Position numbers and translations under genes: made by a program. A stretch of 64,000 nucleotides of DNA from Nonomuraea polychroma (lineage in GTDB: Bacteria; Actinomycetota; Actinomycetes; Streptosporangiales; Streptosporangiaceae), in contig NZ_SAUN01000001.1 in assembly GCF_004011505.1 (NCBI RefSeq), positions 682,001-746,000 of the forward strand, given 5' to 3'. The notes below the pieces were generated by a model. That model worked only from the letters and a program-made list of their open reading frames with translations, was not told the origin of the DNA and did not search any database. Below, piece by piece: positions 8,295-14,995 of the stretch (the first letter of the stretch is position 1; each line of letters begins with the position of its first letter).

Positions 8295-8327
8295 CAAGGC
8301 CCTTCCCTGATCCGGGGAGGGGCCCTG
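8295..8327 (+). terminator. Second copy of the tRNA-type terminator hairpin
   Basis: AAGGCCCTTCCC pairs with GGGGAGGGGCC around TGATCC, a diverged copy of the hairpin at 7293-7328. The shared hairpin shows that homology between the two repeats extends past the tRNA end. Two copies of TTTATGGGGA follow at about 8331-8358. Confidence 0.5.
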
Positions 8328-8459
8328 CGTTTATGGGGACATATATCGCTTTATGGGGATCATAGGTCACTGAAGATCTCTTCGGGTGTCTTAAGCCCTG
8401 CTTCAGGCGCGACGTACGACCCTCCAGGTGTTCACACATCACCTCGGGGAGGAGATCCC

Positions 8460-8888
8460 ATGTTGAAGCGTCGCCTTGCGATCGTCGGGACGGCGGCCGT
8501 GCTCGGACTGGCAGGCATGGCGGGGACCGCGCTGGCTGACGACGACCTGGTCAGGGTGCACCCGGAGCCGGGCCACCACGGCGCGGTCAAGGTGCACGCC
8601 GAGCCGGCCGAACCGGTCTTCGTCAGCGGCAAGCTGACGTGCTGGGTCAGCGGCGGCAAGGCCGTGAAGTTCTCCAAGGCCAAGGTCGCCGAGCTGATCG
8701 GCGAGAAGGTCATCGATCCGGAGGATGCCTGGGACCTCGCCGCGGACGGCGCCACGGTCATCCCCGCCGACCGGGTGTCGATCAGCGTGCCCGCCAAGGA
8801 GCTTCCGCGCAAGGTCGTCGGCAAGCGCTGGCACCAGCGCCGCGTCATCCACCTCACCTGCGTGTGGGACGAGTTCGCGGCGAGGTAG
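8460..8888 (+). CDS. Small secreted protein (142 aa), unknown
   Basis: A signal peptide (basic MLKRR, then an Ala/Leu/Gly core, cleavage near GTALA/DD) is followed by a roughly 117-residue mature chain. The mature part is rich in Val, Lys and His, with the only two Cys in LTCWV and HLTCVWDEF, which probably form a disulfide. The ATG is preceded by GGGGAGGAG at 9 nt, a strong ribosome site. No family is recognised. A good terminator follows, so it is probably a single-gene unit. It lies just outside the displaced tRNA end. Confidence 0.75.
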   Translation: MLKRRLAIVGTAAVLGLAGMAGTALADDDLVRVHPEPGHHGAVKVHAEPAEPVFVSGKLTCWVSGGKAVKFSKAKVAELIGEKVIDPEDAWDLAADGATVIPADRVSISVPAKELPRKVVGKRWHQRRVIHLTCVWDEFAAR

Positions 8889-8893
8889 TGCGT

Positions 8894-8920
8894 CGTGCCC
8901 CCGGGAGCTCCGGGGGCACG
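8894..8920 (+). terminator. Rho-independent-type terminator
   Basis: CGTGCCCCCGG pairs perfectly with CCGGGGGCACG around AGCTC, 5 bp after the stop of the secreted-protein gene. No U-run follows, as is usual in actinomycetes. Confidence 0.65.
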
Positions 8921-9134
8921 CTCGCATTTCACGCTTTGTGACGTGACGAGCACATGATTTTTCATTTGGCGGGACAAAGGCGGGTCGGGCGGGAAAAGAT
9001 GGAAGCTCCGGTCCCCTGGGCCGGAGCCGCGGGTAGATCGAGACGGAGGCGAGGAAAGGGCGCCCCCGCCAAGGACGTGCCGCCGACCCGGAATCGGTGG
9101 GGCGATCCGCTGACGGAGAAGTGCTGGTTGCCGC

Positions 9135-10271
9135 GTGCGTACCTGGATCACGTCCCTGCGTCCCTTCGACGCGCCCGCCGTCCGGCCATGGATGGAGCGA
9201 AGCACCGACCTGCGCGAGGCGGAGCGGTTCCTCAGGCTCTACCATGCCGAAAATCCCTCCGCTGGAGGCCTGCATGCCCGGCTGCGCGACGTCGCCAGGG
9301 AGGTCGCCCGCACGGGCACCTACACGCACACGTTCGAGGAGCTCGAATTCGGTGCCCGGGTGGCCTGGCGCAACAGCAGCCGCTGCATCGGCCGGCTCTA
9401 CTGGCGCTCGTTGCGGGTACGCGACCGGCGGCAGGTGAGCACCGCCGAGGGCGTGGCCCTCGAATGCGTCGGCCACTTACGCGAGGCCACCGGCAACGGC
9501 AAGATCAGGCCCACCATCACCGTCCTGCCGCCCGACACTCCCGCCCTGCCCGGCCCCCGCATACTCAACGACCAGCTCGTCCGCTACGCCGGACATCGGG
9601 GTCGCGGCGGCCGGATCGTGGGCGACCCCAAGAACGTCGAGCTCACCGACATGGCCAAGGCGCTGGGGTGGCGCGGCGACACCGGCGGCCGGTTCGACGT
9701 GCTGCCGGTGATCATCCAGCCGGCGCTGGGGGATCCGCTGCTGTGCAACCTGCCCGGCGACGCCGTGCTGGAGGTGCCGCTCGTGCATCCGGAGTACCCG
9801 TGGTTCGCGGAGCTGGGGCTGCGCTGGCATGCGGTGCCGGCCATCTCGGACATGTGCCTGGAGATCGGCGGCATCTGTTACCCCTGCGCCCCCTTCAACG
9901 GCTGGTACATGGGCACCGAGATCGGCGCGCGCAACCTCGCCGACACCGACAGGTACGACCAGCTCGCCGTGGTGGCCGAGCGGCTCGGCCTGAACACCTC
10001 CACCGAGCGTTCGCTGTGGCGCGACCACGCGATGGTGGAGCTGAACGTGGCGGTGTTGCACTCGTTCGAGCAGGCCGGGGTGACGATGACCGACCACCAC
10101 ACCGAGTCGCGGCGTTTTCTCACCCATCTGGAGAAGGAGGAGAAGGCGGGGCGGGTCTGCCCGGCCGACTGGTCGTGGATCGTGCCGCCGCTGTCGGGCA
10201 GCGCCACTCCCGTCTTCCACCGCTACTACGACACCAGCGTCCTCACCCCGGCCTTCGTCCACCACCGTTAG
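9135..10271 (+). CDS. nos: Bacterial nitric oxide synthase, oxygenase domain only
   Basis: A 378-residue NOS oxygenase. The heme-thiolate motif WRNSSRCIGR places the axial Cys at residue 84. PFNGWYMGTEIG puts the substrate-binding Glu at 262, and EVPLVHPEYPWF and DHHTESRRF match the heme and pterin region. It lacks a reductase domain, like other bacterial NOS, so it depends on host flavodoxin/ferredoxin reductases. It makes NO and citrulline from arginine. The GTG start at 9135 lacks a clear ribosome site; ATG 9192 is an alternative that would shorten the N-terminus by 19 residues. No TxtE-like P450 or peptide synthetase is adjacent, so a signalling or protective role is more likely than nitration of a natural product. 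Confidence 0.93.
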   Translation: MRTWITSLRPFDAPAVRPWMERSTDLREAERFLRLYHAENPSAGGLHARLRDVAREVARTGTYTHTFEELEFGARVAWRNSSRCIGRLYWRSLRVRDRRQVSTAEGVALECVGHLREATGNGKIRPTITVLPPDTPALPGPRILNDQLVRYAGHRGRGGRIVGDPKNVELTDMAKALGWRGDTGGRFDVLPVIIQPALGDPLLCNLPGDAVLEVPLVHPEYPWFAELGLRWHAVPAISDMCLEIGGICYPCAPFNGWYMGTEIGARNLADTDRYDQLAVVAERLGLNTSTERSLWRDHAMVELNVAVLHSFEQAGVTMTDHHTESRRFLTHLEKEEKAGRVCPADWSWIVPPLSGSATPVFHRYYDTSVLTPAFVHHR

Positions 10272-10405
10272 CCGCCATGGGGGAGGAGGGAAAGGGCGTG
10301 GGCGTGCGCAGGTCCCGGACGTTGGGGCGGCCGTCCCAGGCGAGGTCGCGGTCCACGGGGACACGGTACTTGCCGTTCTGGCCTAGAACATGGTTCGGTT
10401 AGGGC

Positions 10406-11179
10406 ATGGCGGAACTCGTGCTCTCAGCTGTCGACCAGGGCGTGCTCACGCTCACCTTCAACCGTCCCGACACGCTCAACGCCTGGACGGACGCGATGGG
10501 GCGGCGCTACTTCGACCTGCTGACGGAGGCGGAGAAGGACCCCGCGGTGCGGGCCGTGGTGGTCACGGGCGCGGGCAAGGGGTTCTGCTCCGGGGCCGAC
10601 TTCAAGACCCTGAACGCGATCCAGACCGGCTCCTACGACGAGACCCCCGATCCGCGGCCCAACACCTTCCCCACGACCATCGGCAAGCCGATCATCGCGG
10701 CGGTCAACGGGGCGTGCGCGGGGCTCGGCATGGTGCACGCGCTCGTCTGCGACCTGGTCTTCACGGCCGAGTCCGCCAAGTGGACCACGGCCTTCCCGCG
10801 ACGCGGGCTCATCGCCGAGTACGGGCTGTCGTGGGTGCTGCCCCGGATCATGGGACAGCAGCGGGCCATGGACGTGCTGCTGTCGGGCCGGGTGTTCACC
10901 GGGCGGGAGGCGTACGAGCTGGGGTTGGTCAACCGGGTGGTGCCGGGGGACGGGGTGGTGGCGGAGGCGCAGGCGTACGCCCGGGAGCTGGCCGTGCACA
11001 GCTCGCCGGCGTCCATGGCAGTGATCAAGCGGCAGGTGTGGAACGACTGGGACACGACTTTGGAGGAGTCCGCGAAGACGGCCGTCCAGGAAATGCTCGT
11101 CTCCTTCGCCCGCCCCGACTTCGCCGAGGGCGTCGCCAGCTTCCTGGAACGCCGCCCGCCGAACTTCCCGCCCCTTTGA
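10406..11179 (+). CDS. Enoyl-CoA hydratase/isomerase family protein
   Basis: A 257-residue crotonase-fold enzyme. The first oxyanion-hole strand GADFKTL and the second PIIAAVNGACAGLGM are present, followed by AEYGLSWVLPRI and the family hallmark LLSGRVFTGREAYELGLVN. In classical hydratases two Glu residues activate water; here one expected position reads as Glu in LIAEYG, so activity is plausible but isomerase or thioesterase variants cannot be excluded. It probably acts on fatty-acid or branched-chain acyl-CoA. It stands alone between NOS and the convergent galactokinase gene. Confidence 0.88.
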   Translation: MAELVLSAVDQGVLTLTFNRPDTLNAWTDAMGRRYFDLLTEAEKDPAVRAVVVTGAGKGFCSGADFKTLNAIQTGSYDETPDPRPNTFPTTIGKPIIAAVNGACAGLGMVHALVCDLVFTAESAKWTTAFPRRGLIAEYGLSWVLPRIMGQQRAMDVLLSGRVFTGREAYELGLVNRVVPGDGVVAEAQAYARELAVHSSPASMAVIKRQVWNDWDTTLEESAKTAVQEMLVSFARPDFAEGVASFLERRPPNFPPL

Positions 11180-11220
11180 CACCGACCCGCATGCCGATCG
11201 GCGTGCGGGGCCGGAAGGTT

Positions 11221-12333
11221 CTACGCCACGCGGTGGGCGCCGGGGGCCGGGGTGGCGGGGAGGAAGCGGGGCGGCTGGAAGCCGCGTTCGGCATAGGCGG
11301 CCACGACCGACTGCTGGACGCTCTCCAGGCGATCGTCGGACACCAGGGCGATGGCCGAGCCGCCGAAGCCGCCGCCCGTCATCCTGGCGCCCCGGGCGCC
11401 GCCCTTGACGGCGGCCTCCACCGCCACGTCCAGCTCGGGAGACGACACCTCGTACTCGTCCCTGAGCGACAGATGCGAGGCGTTCAGCAGCGCGCCGATC
11501 TCGGTGACGGCGCCGGCCCGCAGCAGGCCGATGAGGGCCTCCACGCGGTGGTTCTCGGTCACGATGTGCTGGGTGCGCTTGCGCTCGTCGCCCTGCAGCA
11601 GCTCCAGGGCCGCCGCCAGGTCGGTCACGTCGCGCAGGGCCGGGACGCCGAGCTTCCGGGCCGCCGACTCGCACTCGGCACGGCGCTTGGCGTACTCGCC
11701 GCCTGCGTGCGTGTGGTGGACCTGCGTGTCGATGATGAGGATGCTCATCCCGTGCGAGGCCAGGTCGAGCGGGATGTTCCTGGAGCCGAGCGAGCGGCAG
11801 TCGAGGAAGAGCGCGTGCCCCTCCTGGCACAGGGCTGAGGCGGCCTGGTCGAGGATGCCGGAGGGCACGCCGACGAAGCCGTTCTCGGCCTTCTGGCTGA
11901 GCAGGGCGATCTCCATGGGCGTCATGCCCAGGTCGTGCAGGTCGTTGAGCGCCGAGGCGACGGAGACCTCGAGCGCGGCGCTGGAGCTGAGGCCGGCGCC
12001 CGGCGGGATGGTGCCGTCGATGGCGATGTCGGCGCCCGCGACGCGGTCGCCCAGCATGGCCAGGACGCCGACGACGTAGCGGGTCCAGCCCGTGGAGTCG
12101 TCGTGGTTCTCGATCGTGACCGGGTCGCTGTGGCCCTGGAGGGAGAGGAGGCGGATGGTCTTGTCCGTACGCGGGGTGACCGCGGCCGTCACGCCCCACG
12201 GCACCGCGAACGGCAGCACGAAGCCGTCGTTGTAGTCCGTGTGCTCGCCGATCAGGTTGACGCGGCCCGGCGCGTGCCAGACGGTCTGGGGGGACGCGCC
12301 GTAGGCGGCACGGAAAGCTTCAACAACGCGCAT
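11221..12333 (-). CDS. galK: Galactokinase
   Basis: A 370-residue GHMP kinase. The galactose-binding signature GRVNLIGEHTDYNDG lies at residues 23-37, the phosphate loop PPGAGLSSSAALE near 112-124, and the third motif TGGGFGGSAIAL near the C-terminus. It phosphorylates galactose at O1 in the Leloir pathway. ATG 12333 was chosen because GAGGAG lies 9 nt upstream. No galT or galE is adjacent, so the pathway is split. It is divergent from the PLP enzyme gene with only 43 bp between starts. Confidence 0.95.
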   Translation of the reverse strand: MRVVEAFRAAYGASPQTVWHAPGRVNLIGEHTDYNDGFVLPFAVPWGVTAAVTPRTDKTIRLLSLQGHSDPVTIENHDDSTGWTRYVVGVLAMLGDRVAGADIAIDGTIPPGAGLSSSAALEVSVASALNDLHDLGMTPMEIALLSQKAENGFVGVPSGILDQAASALCQEGHALFLDCRSLGSRNIPLDLASHGMSILIIDTQVHHTHAGGEYAKRRAECESAARKLGVPALRDVTDLAAALELLQGDERKRTQHIVTENHRVEALIGLLRAGAVTEIGALLNASHLSLRDEYEVSSPELDVAVEAAVKGGARGARMTGGGFGGSAIALVSDDRLESVQQSVVAAYAERGFQPPRFLPATPAPGAHRVA

Positions 12334-12376
12334 AATCCAACACTCCTCAACAAAGGCCCCAGCGTAGACTAGCGCC

Positions 12377-13177
12377 ATGGAGGAGCTCCTGGATCCAGGG
12401 CTCGGCCAGGTCCGGGTGTTCCTGATGCACGACGACAACAAGCCGCGCAAGCTGAAGCACAACCTGGGCCATCGCCGGCTGCTGACGTTCGGCGGCGCCT
12501 ACTCCAATCACATCAGGGCCGTCGCCGAGGCCGGGCGCCGGCACGGGATCGAGACGATCGGCGTCATCCGGGGCGAGGAGCATCTCCCGCTCAATCCGTC
12601 CCTGGCATACGCCAAGAGCTGCGGGATGACGCTCACCTATCTCGACCGGGCTTCCTACCGGCTCAAGCACACCGAGGACGTCCAGGCGCGGCTGCGTGCG
12701 CGGTGGGGTGAGGACGTGGCGATCCTGCCCGAGGGCGGCAGCAACGCGGCGGCCGTGCGCGGGTGCGCCGAGTTGCCGGGGGAGATCGGTGTGCCGTACG
12801 ACGTGGTGTGCTGCCCGGTCGGCACCGGCGGCACGCTGGCCGGGATCTCGGCGGGGCTGCCCGAGGGGAAGCAGGCGATCGGGTTCGCGGTGCTCAAGGG
12901 GGCCGGGTTCCTCGCCGGGGAGGTGGCCAGGTTGCAGCGGGAGGCGTACGGACGCACGTGGTCGAACTGGAAGATCAACCTGGACTACCACTTCGGCGGA
13001 TACGCCAAGACGACGCCAGCCTTGGACGCATTTATCGCGAAATATCAGGTCGAAGGCGTCTACGTCGCCAAGATGCTCTACGGGGTCGTCGACCTCGCCC
13101 GCCAGGGCATGTTCGCGCCCGGCACCCGCATCGTCGCGGTCGTCACCGGTCAGCCCTCCACCCCCGTGGCCAGGTGA
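12377..13177 (+). CDS. PLP-dependent ACC deaminase/D-cysteine desulfhydrase family enzyme
   Basis: A 266-residue fold-type II PLP enzyme. DDNKPRKLKHNL carries the expected Schiff-base Lys (about residue 22). TFGGAYSNHIRAVAEAG and the phosphate-binding VGTGGTLAGI complete the cofactor site. ILPEGGSNAAAVRG is typical of the ACC deaminase/D-cysteine desulfhydrase branch. It is shorter than most members (about 300-340 residues) because the N-terminal strand ahead of the Lys is nearly absent. The substrate cannot be fixed from sequence; 1-aminocyclopropane-1-carboxylate or D-cysteine are both possible. Its 3' end overlaps the convergent membrane-protein gene by 28 bp. Confidence 0.85.
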   Translation: MEELLDPGLGQVRVFLMHDDNKPRKLKHNLGHRRLLTFGGAYSNHIRAVAEAGRRHGIETIGVIRGEEHLPLNPSLAYAKSCGMTLTYLDRASYRLKHTEDVQARLRARWGEDVAILPEGGSNAAAVRGCAELPGEIGVPYDVVCCPVGTGGTLAGISAGLPEGKQAIGFAVLKGAGFLAGEVARLQREAYGRTWSNWKINLDYHFGGYAKTTPALDAFIAKYQVEGVYVAKMLYGVVDLARQGMFAPGTRIVAVVTGQPSTPVAR

Positions 13178-13821
13178 GAGGCCCCGACCGGCTTCGACTC
13201 GGGCGAGCCGCGCTGACGCAGATAGATCGACAAGACCACCATCGAGAGCACGGCCAGCAGCTCCGACTGCCAGTTCTGCAGGCTGCGGTCCCAGAACTCC
13301 GGCGAGGTGACGTACTCACCCCATGAGAGCGGATCCCGCAGGTCGCTGAGCCGCTCGGCGTTGTACGCCGCCTGCCCCGCCACCGACTGCGCCAGCCACG
13401 ACAGCAGGAAGAGCAGCCCCATCACCAGCCCGAGCGAGTTGCTGTACAACCACAACCGCACCCCTTTGGCCTTGGCCCAGGAGGGGGACTGGGACGTGGC
13501 GTGCGCCCCGACCTGCTGCTGATGGTCCGACTCCGCCCCCATCGAGTCCAGCTTCTTCGACTCGGGCGAGCCCTTCTGCACGAGCCACACGGTGAGCACG
13601 ATGAACAGGAAGAATTGCAGGTATTCCGACTGCCAGTTCTCGGCCACGTCCACCGCGAACGTCGAGGACGTCACGTACTGGAGTATCGTGACCGGCTCCC
13701 CGCCCTCCGCCAGCTGCCGGTCGTTGAACTGCAGCGCCCCCGCCACCGCCTGGCCGCCCACCGCCAGCAGGAACATGATGAGGAACGCCAGAGCCAGCGA
13801 GTTCTCCTTGAGCCACCTCAC
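13150..13821 (-). CDS. Four-helix membrane protein of internal-repeat type (DUF6766-like)
   Basis: A 223-residue membrane protein built from two halves. Each half has a hydrophobic helix, then QSVAGQ or QAVAGA, a Y-V-T-S motif, and N-WQSE followed by a second helix, and ends in the same GSPESK sequence. A Gln/His/Ser-rich linker joins the halves. This duplicated layout matches the DUF6766 family as I know it; its biochemistry is unknown. I chose GTG 13821 because it overlaps the stop of the tiny upstream gene as GTGA and gives the family-like N-terminus MRWLKENSLAL. Confidence 0.82.
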   Translation of the reverse strand: MRWLKENSLALAFLIMFLLAVGGQAVAGALQFNDRQLAEGGEPVTILQYVTSSTFAVDVAENWQSEYLQFFLFIVLTVWLVQKGSPESKKLDSMGAESDHQQQVGAHATSQSPSWAKAKGVRLWLYSNSLGLVMGLLFLLSWLAQSVAGQAAYNAERLSDLRDPLSWGEYVTSPEFWDRSLQNWQSELLAVLSMVVLSIYLRQRGSPESKPVGASHLATGVEG

Positions 13822-13901
13822 AGCCTCGACCACCCCACGGCGAAGAACCACGCAAGACCCACCACGATCACGAGCGTGGTGAGGATGAACATCACGCGCA
13901 T
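13818..13901 (-). CDS. 27-residue single-span membrane peptide, translationally coupled
   Basis: This small gene reads MRVMFILTTLVIVVG, then LAWFFAVGWSRL, which is one complete transmembrane helix with a basic end. Three signs support it. A GAGGTGG ribosome site lies 8 nt before the ATG. The ATG overlaps the upstream stop by one base (TGATG). Its own stop overlaps the GTG of the membrane-protein gene (GTGA). It is therefore the middle gene of a coupled three-gene operon. It may be a subunit or assembly helix for the DUF6766-like protein. The function is inference. Confidence 0.6.
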   Translation of the reverse strand: MRVMFILTTLVIVVGLAWFFAVGWSRL

Positions 13902-14281
13902 CAGTCGTCCACCTCGCAGTCGTAGGGAAGGTCGCGCACCGGCTTGCAGCCCGCGGCCTTGACCCGCCACCCGCTGCTGAAGCGATGCAGGAAGAGCGTG
14001 TCGCCGGCCATCCGTACCTGTGCCTCGTCACCCCACACGCTCACGGAGGTGACCACGCCGCCGGGGCCGAACCTGAGCTCGCGCAGCGCGTCGGCGCACG
14101 ACTGGCCGGGGTCGGGGAGCTTCTCGGCGGTCTTGGGGGCGAGCATCCCGCACGCGGACTCATCCTGGTTCGCGGCGATCAGAGCGTGGAAACGCTCCGC
14201 CACCCGCGCGGGAGAGGCCGTGTCCGCGGCGCAGCCGGCCGCCATGGCCAGCGACGCCAGCAGGATGAGCAGGCTTCTCAT
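13901..14281 (-). CDS. Secreted lipoprotein (126 aa), unknown
   Basis: A lipoprotein signal peptide with hydrophobic LLILLASLAM and lipobox AAGC (Cys 17) leads a mature domain of about 110 residues with four further Cys. The mature sequence (ARVAERFHALIAANQDESAC near the N-terminus, then a beta-rich second half) resembles small NTF2-like or DUF4878-type periplasmic domains. It is the first gene of the minus-strand operon with the 27-residue peptide and the DUF6766-like protein, suggesting an envelope complex. Confidence 0.78.
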   Translation of the reverse strand: MRSLLILLASLAMAAGCAADTASPARVAERFHALIAANQDESACGMLAPKTAEKLPDPGQSCADALRELRFGPGGVVTSVSVWGDEAQVRMAGDTLFLHRFSSGWRVKAAGCKPVRDLPYDCEVDD

Positions 14282-14325
14282 GGGACACCCGCTACCCAGC
14301 CGTTAACCAAACATGCTGGCCCGGG

Positions 14326-14874
14326 TCAGGCCCCGAGCTGGTCGAGCACGGGGGACACGAGCGCGTTCAGCTCGCGTGCGAGCACCGTCACCGCGCGGTG
14401 GGCACTCTGCTCGACCTCGTCGTGCGGGCCCTCCGGCTCGGGAGGCAGGTCCTCCAGCGGCACCGGCGCCTCGACCAGCAGCGAGGCCCGCAGGAACGGA
14501 ATCCTGGCGAGGTCCTGCTGTGACGGCTCGACGTATTGGCCGAAGGTCTCCTGCCAGCCCAGCCAGCCCCGGTCGCGCCACCAGGCCCGCGAGCGGGTCA
14601 GCTCCTCGGGCAGCGGCGAGACGAGCCTGACGCGGGCGTAGAGCGTCCCGTCCCAGGTGTTGCGGTGGCAGGTGGCCTCCAGGATCCGGCGGTCCCACCG
14701 TACGTACCCGGGGGTGAGCGACGGCGGCGTGGCCAGCCGCCACGCGGCGCACGCGAACCTGACGGGCGCGATGTCGCCCCACTCGAACTCCTCCAGGTTC
14801 TTGCGCACGTGCACGGCATAGCGCCCGTCACGGTCCCTGTCGAACTCCTGATCGATCCAGAACGCTTTGGCCAT
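14326..14874 (-). CDS. Conserved hypothetical protein (182 aa)
   Basis: A soluble acidic protein rich in Trp and Arg (WWRDRGWLGWQE in the middle). It has no signal peptide and no motif I recognise. The C-terminal third is a helix that ends SPVLDQLGA. ATG 14874 gives MAKAFWIDQEF as N-terminus. It is divergent from the giant TPR gene with about 120 bp between, and separated by a short gap from the lipoprotein operon. Its length and composition support a real gene; the function is unassigned. Confidence 0.7.
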   Translation of the reverse strand: MAKAFWIDQEFDRDRDGRYAVHVRKNLEEFEWGDIAPVRFACAAWRLATPPSLTPGYVRWDRRILEATCHRNTWDGTLYARVRLVSPLPEELTRSRAWWRDRGWLGWQETFGQYVEPSQQDLARIPFLRASLLVEAPVPLEDLPPEPEGPHDEVEQSAHRAVTVLARELNALVSPVLDQLGA

Positions 14875-14995
14875 GGGATCTACGCTACGGCGCTTCGGCG
14901 CTCCGGAGGGCGAGGAGCGGAGATCTCGGAATGTCCTGTGACCCGCGCTGCACATGTGTAGCTTTTTCACATTGTTAGCTGACTTTGGGGTGATA

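Noticed and set aside
10255..10380. Minus-strand frame reading NGKYRVPVDRDLAWDG...
   Set aside because: It looks protein-like for about 35 residues but has no good start or ribosome site, overlaps the NOS end, and matches no family I know. It could be a gene tail, but the support is too weak.
9135..13177. Natural-product gene cluster around NO synthase
   Set aside because: The neighbours are a hydratase, galactokinase and a PLP enzyme on different strands, with no synthetase, P450 or transporter; there is no cluster logic.
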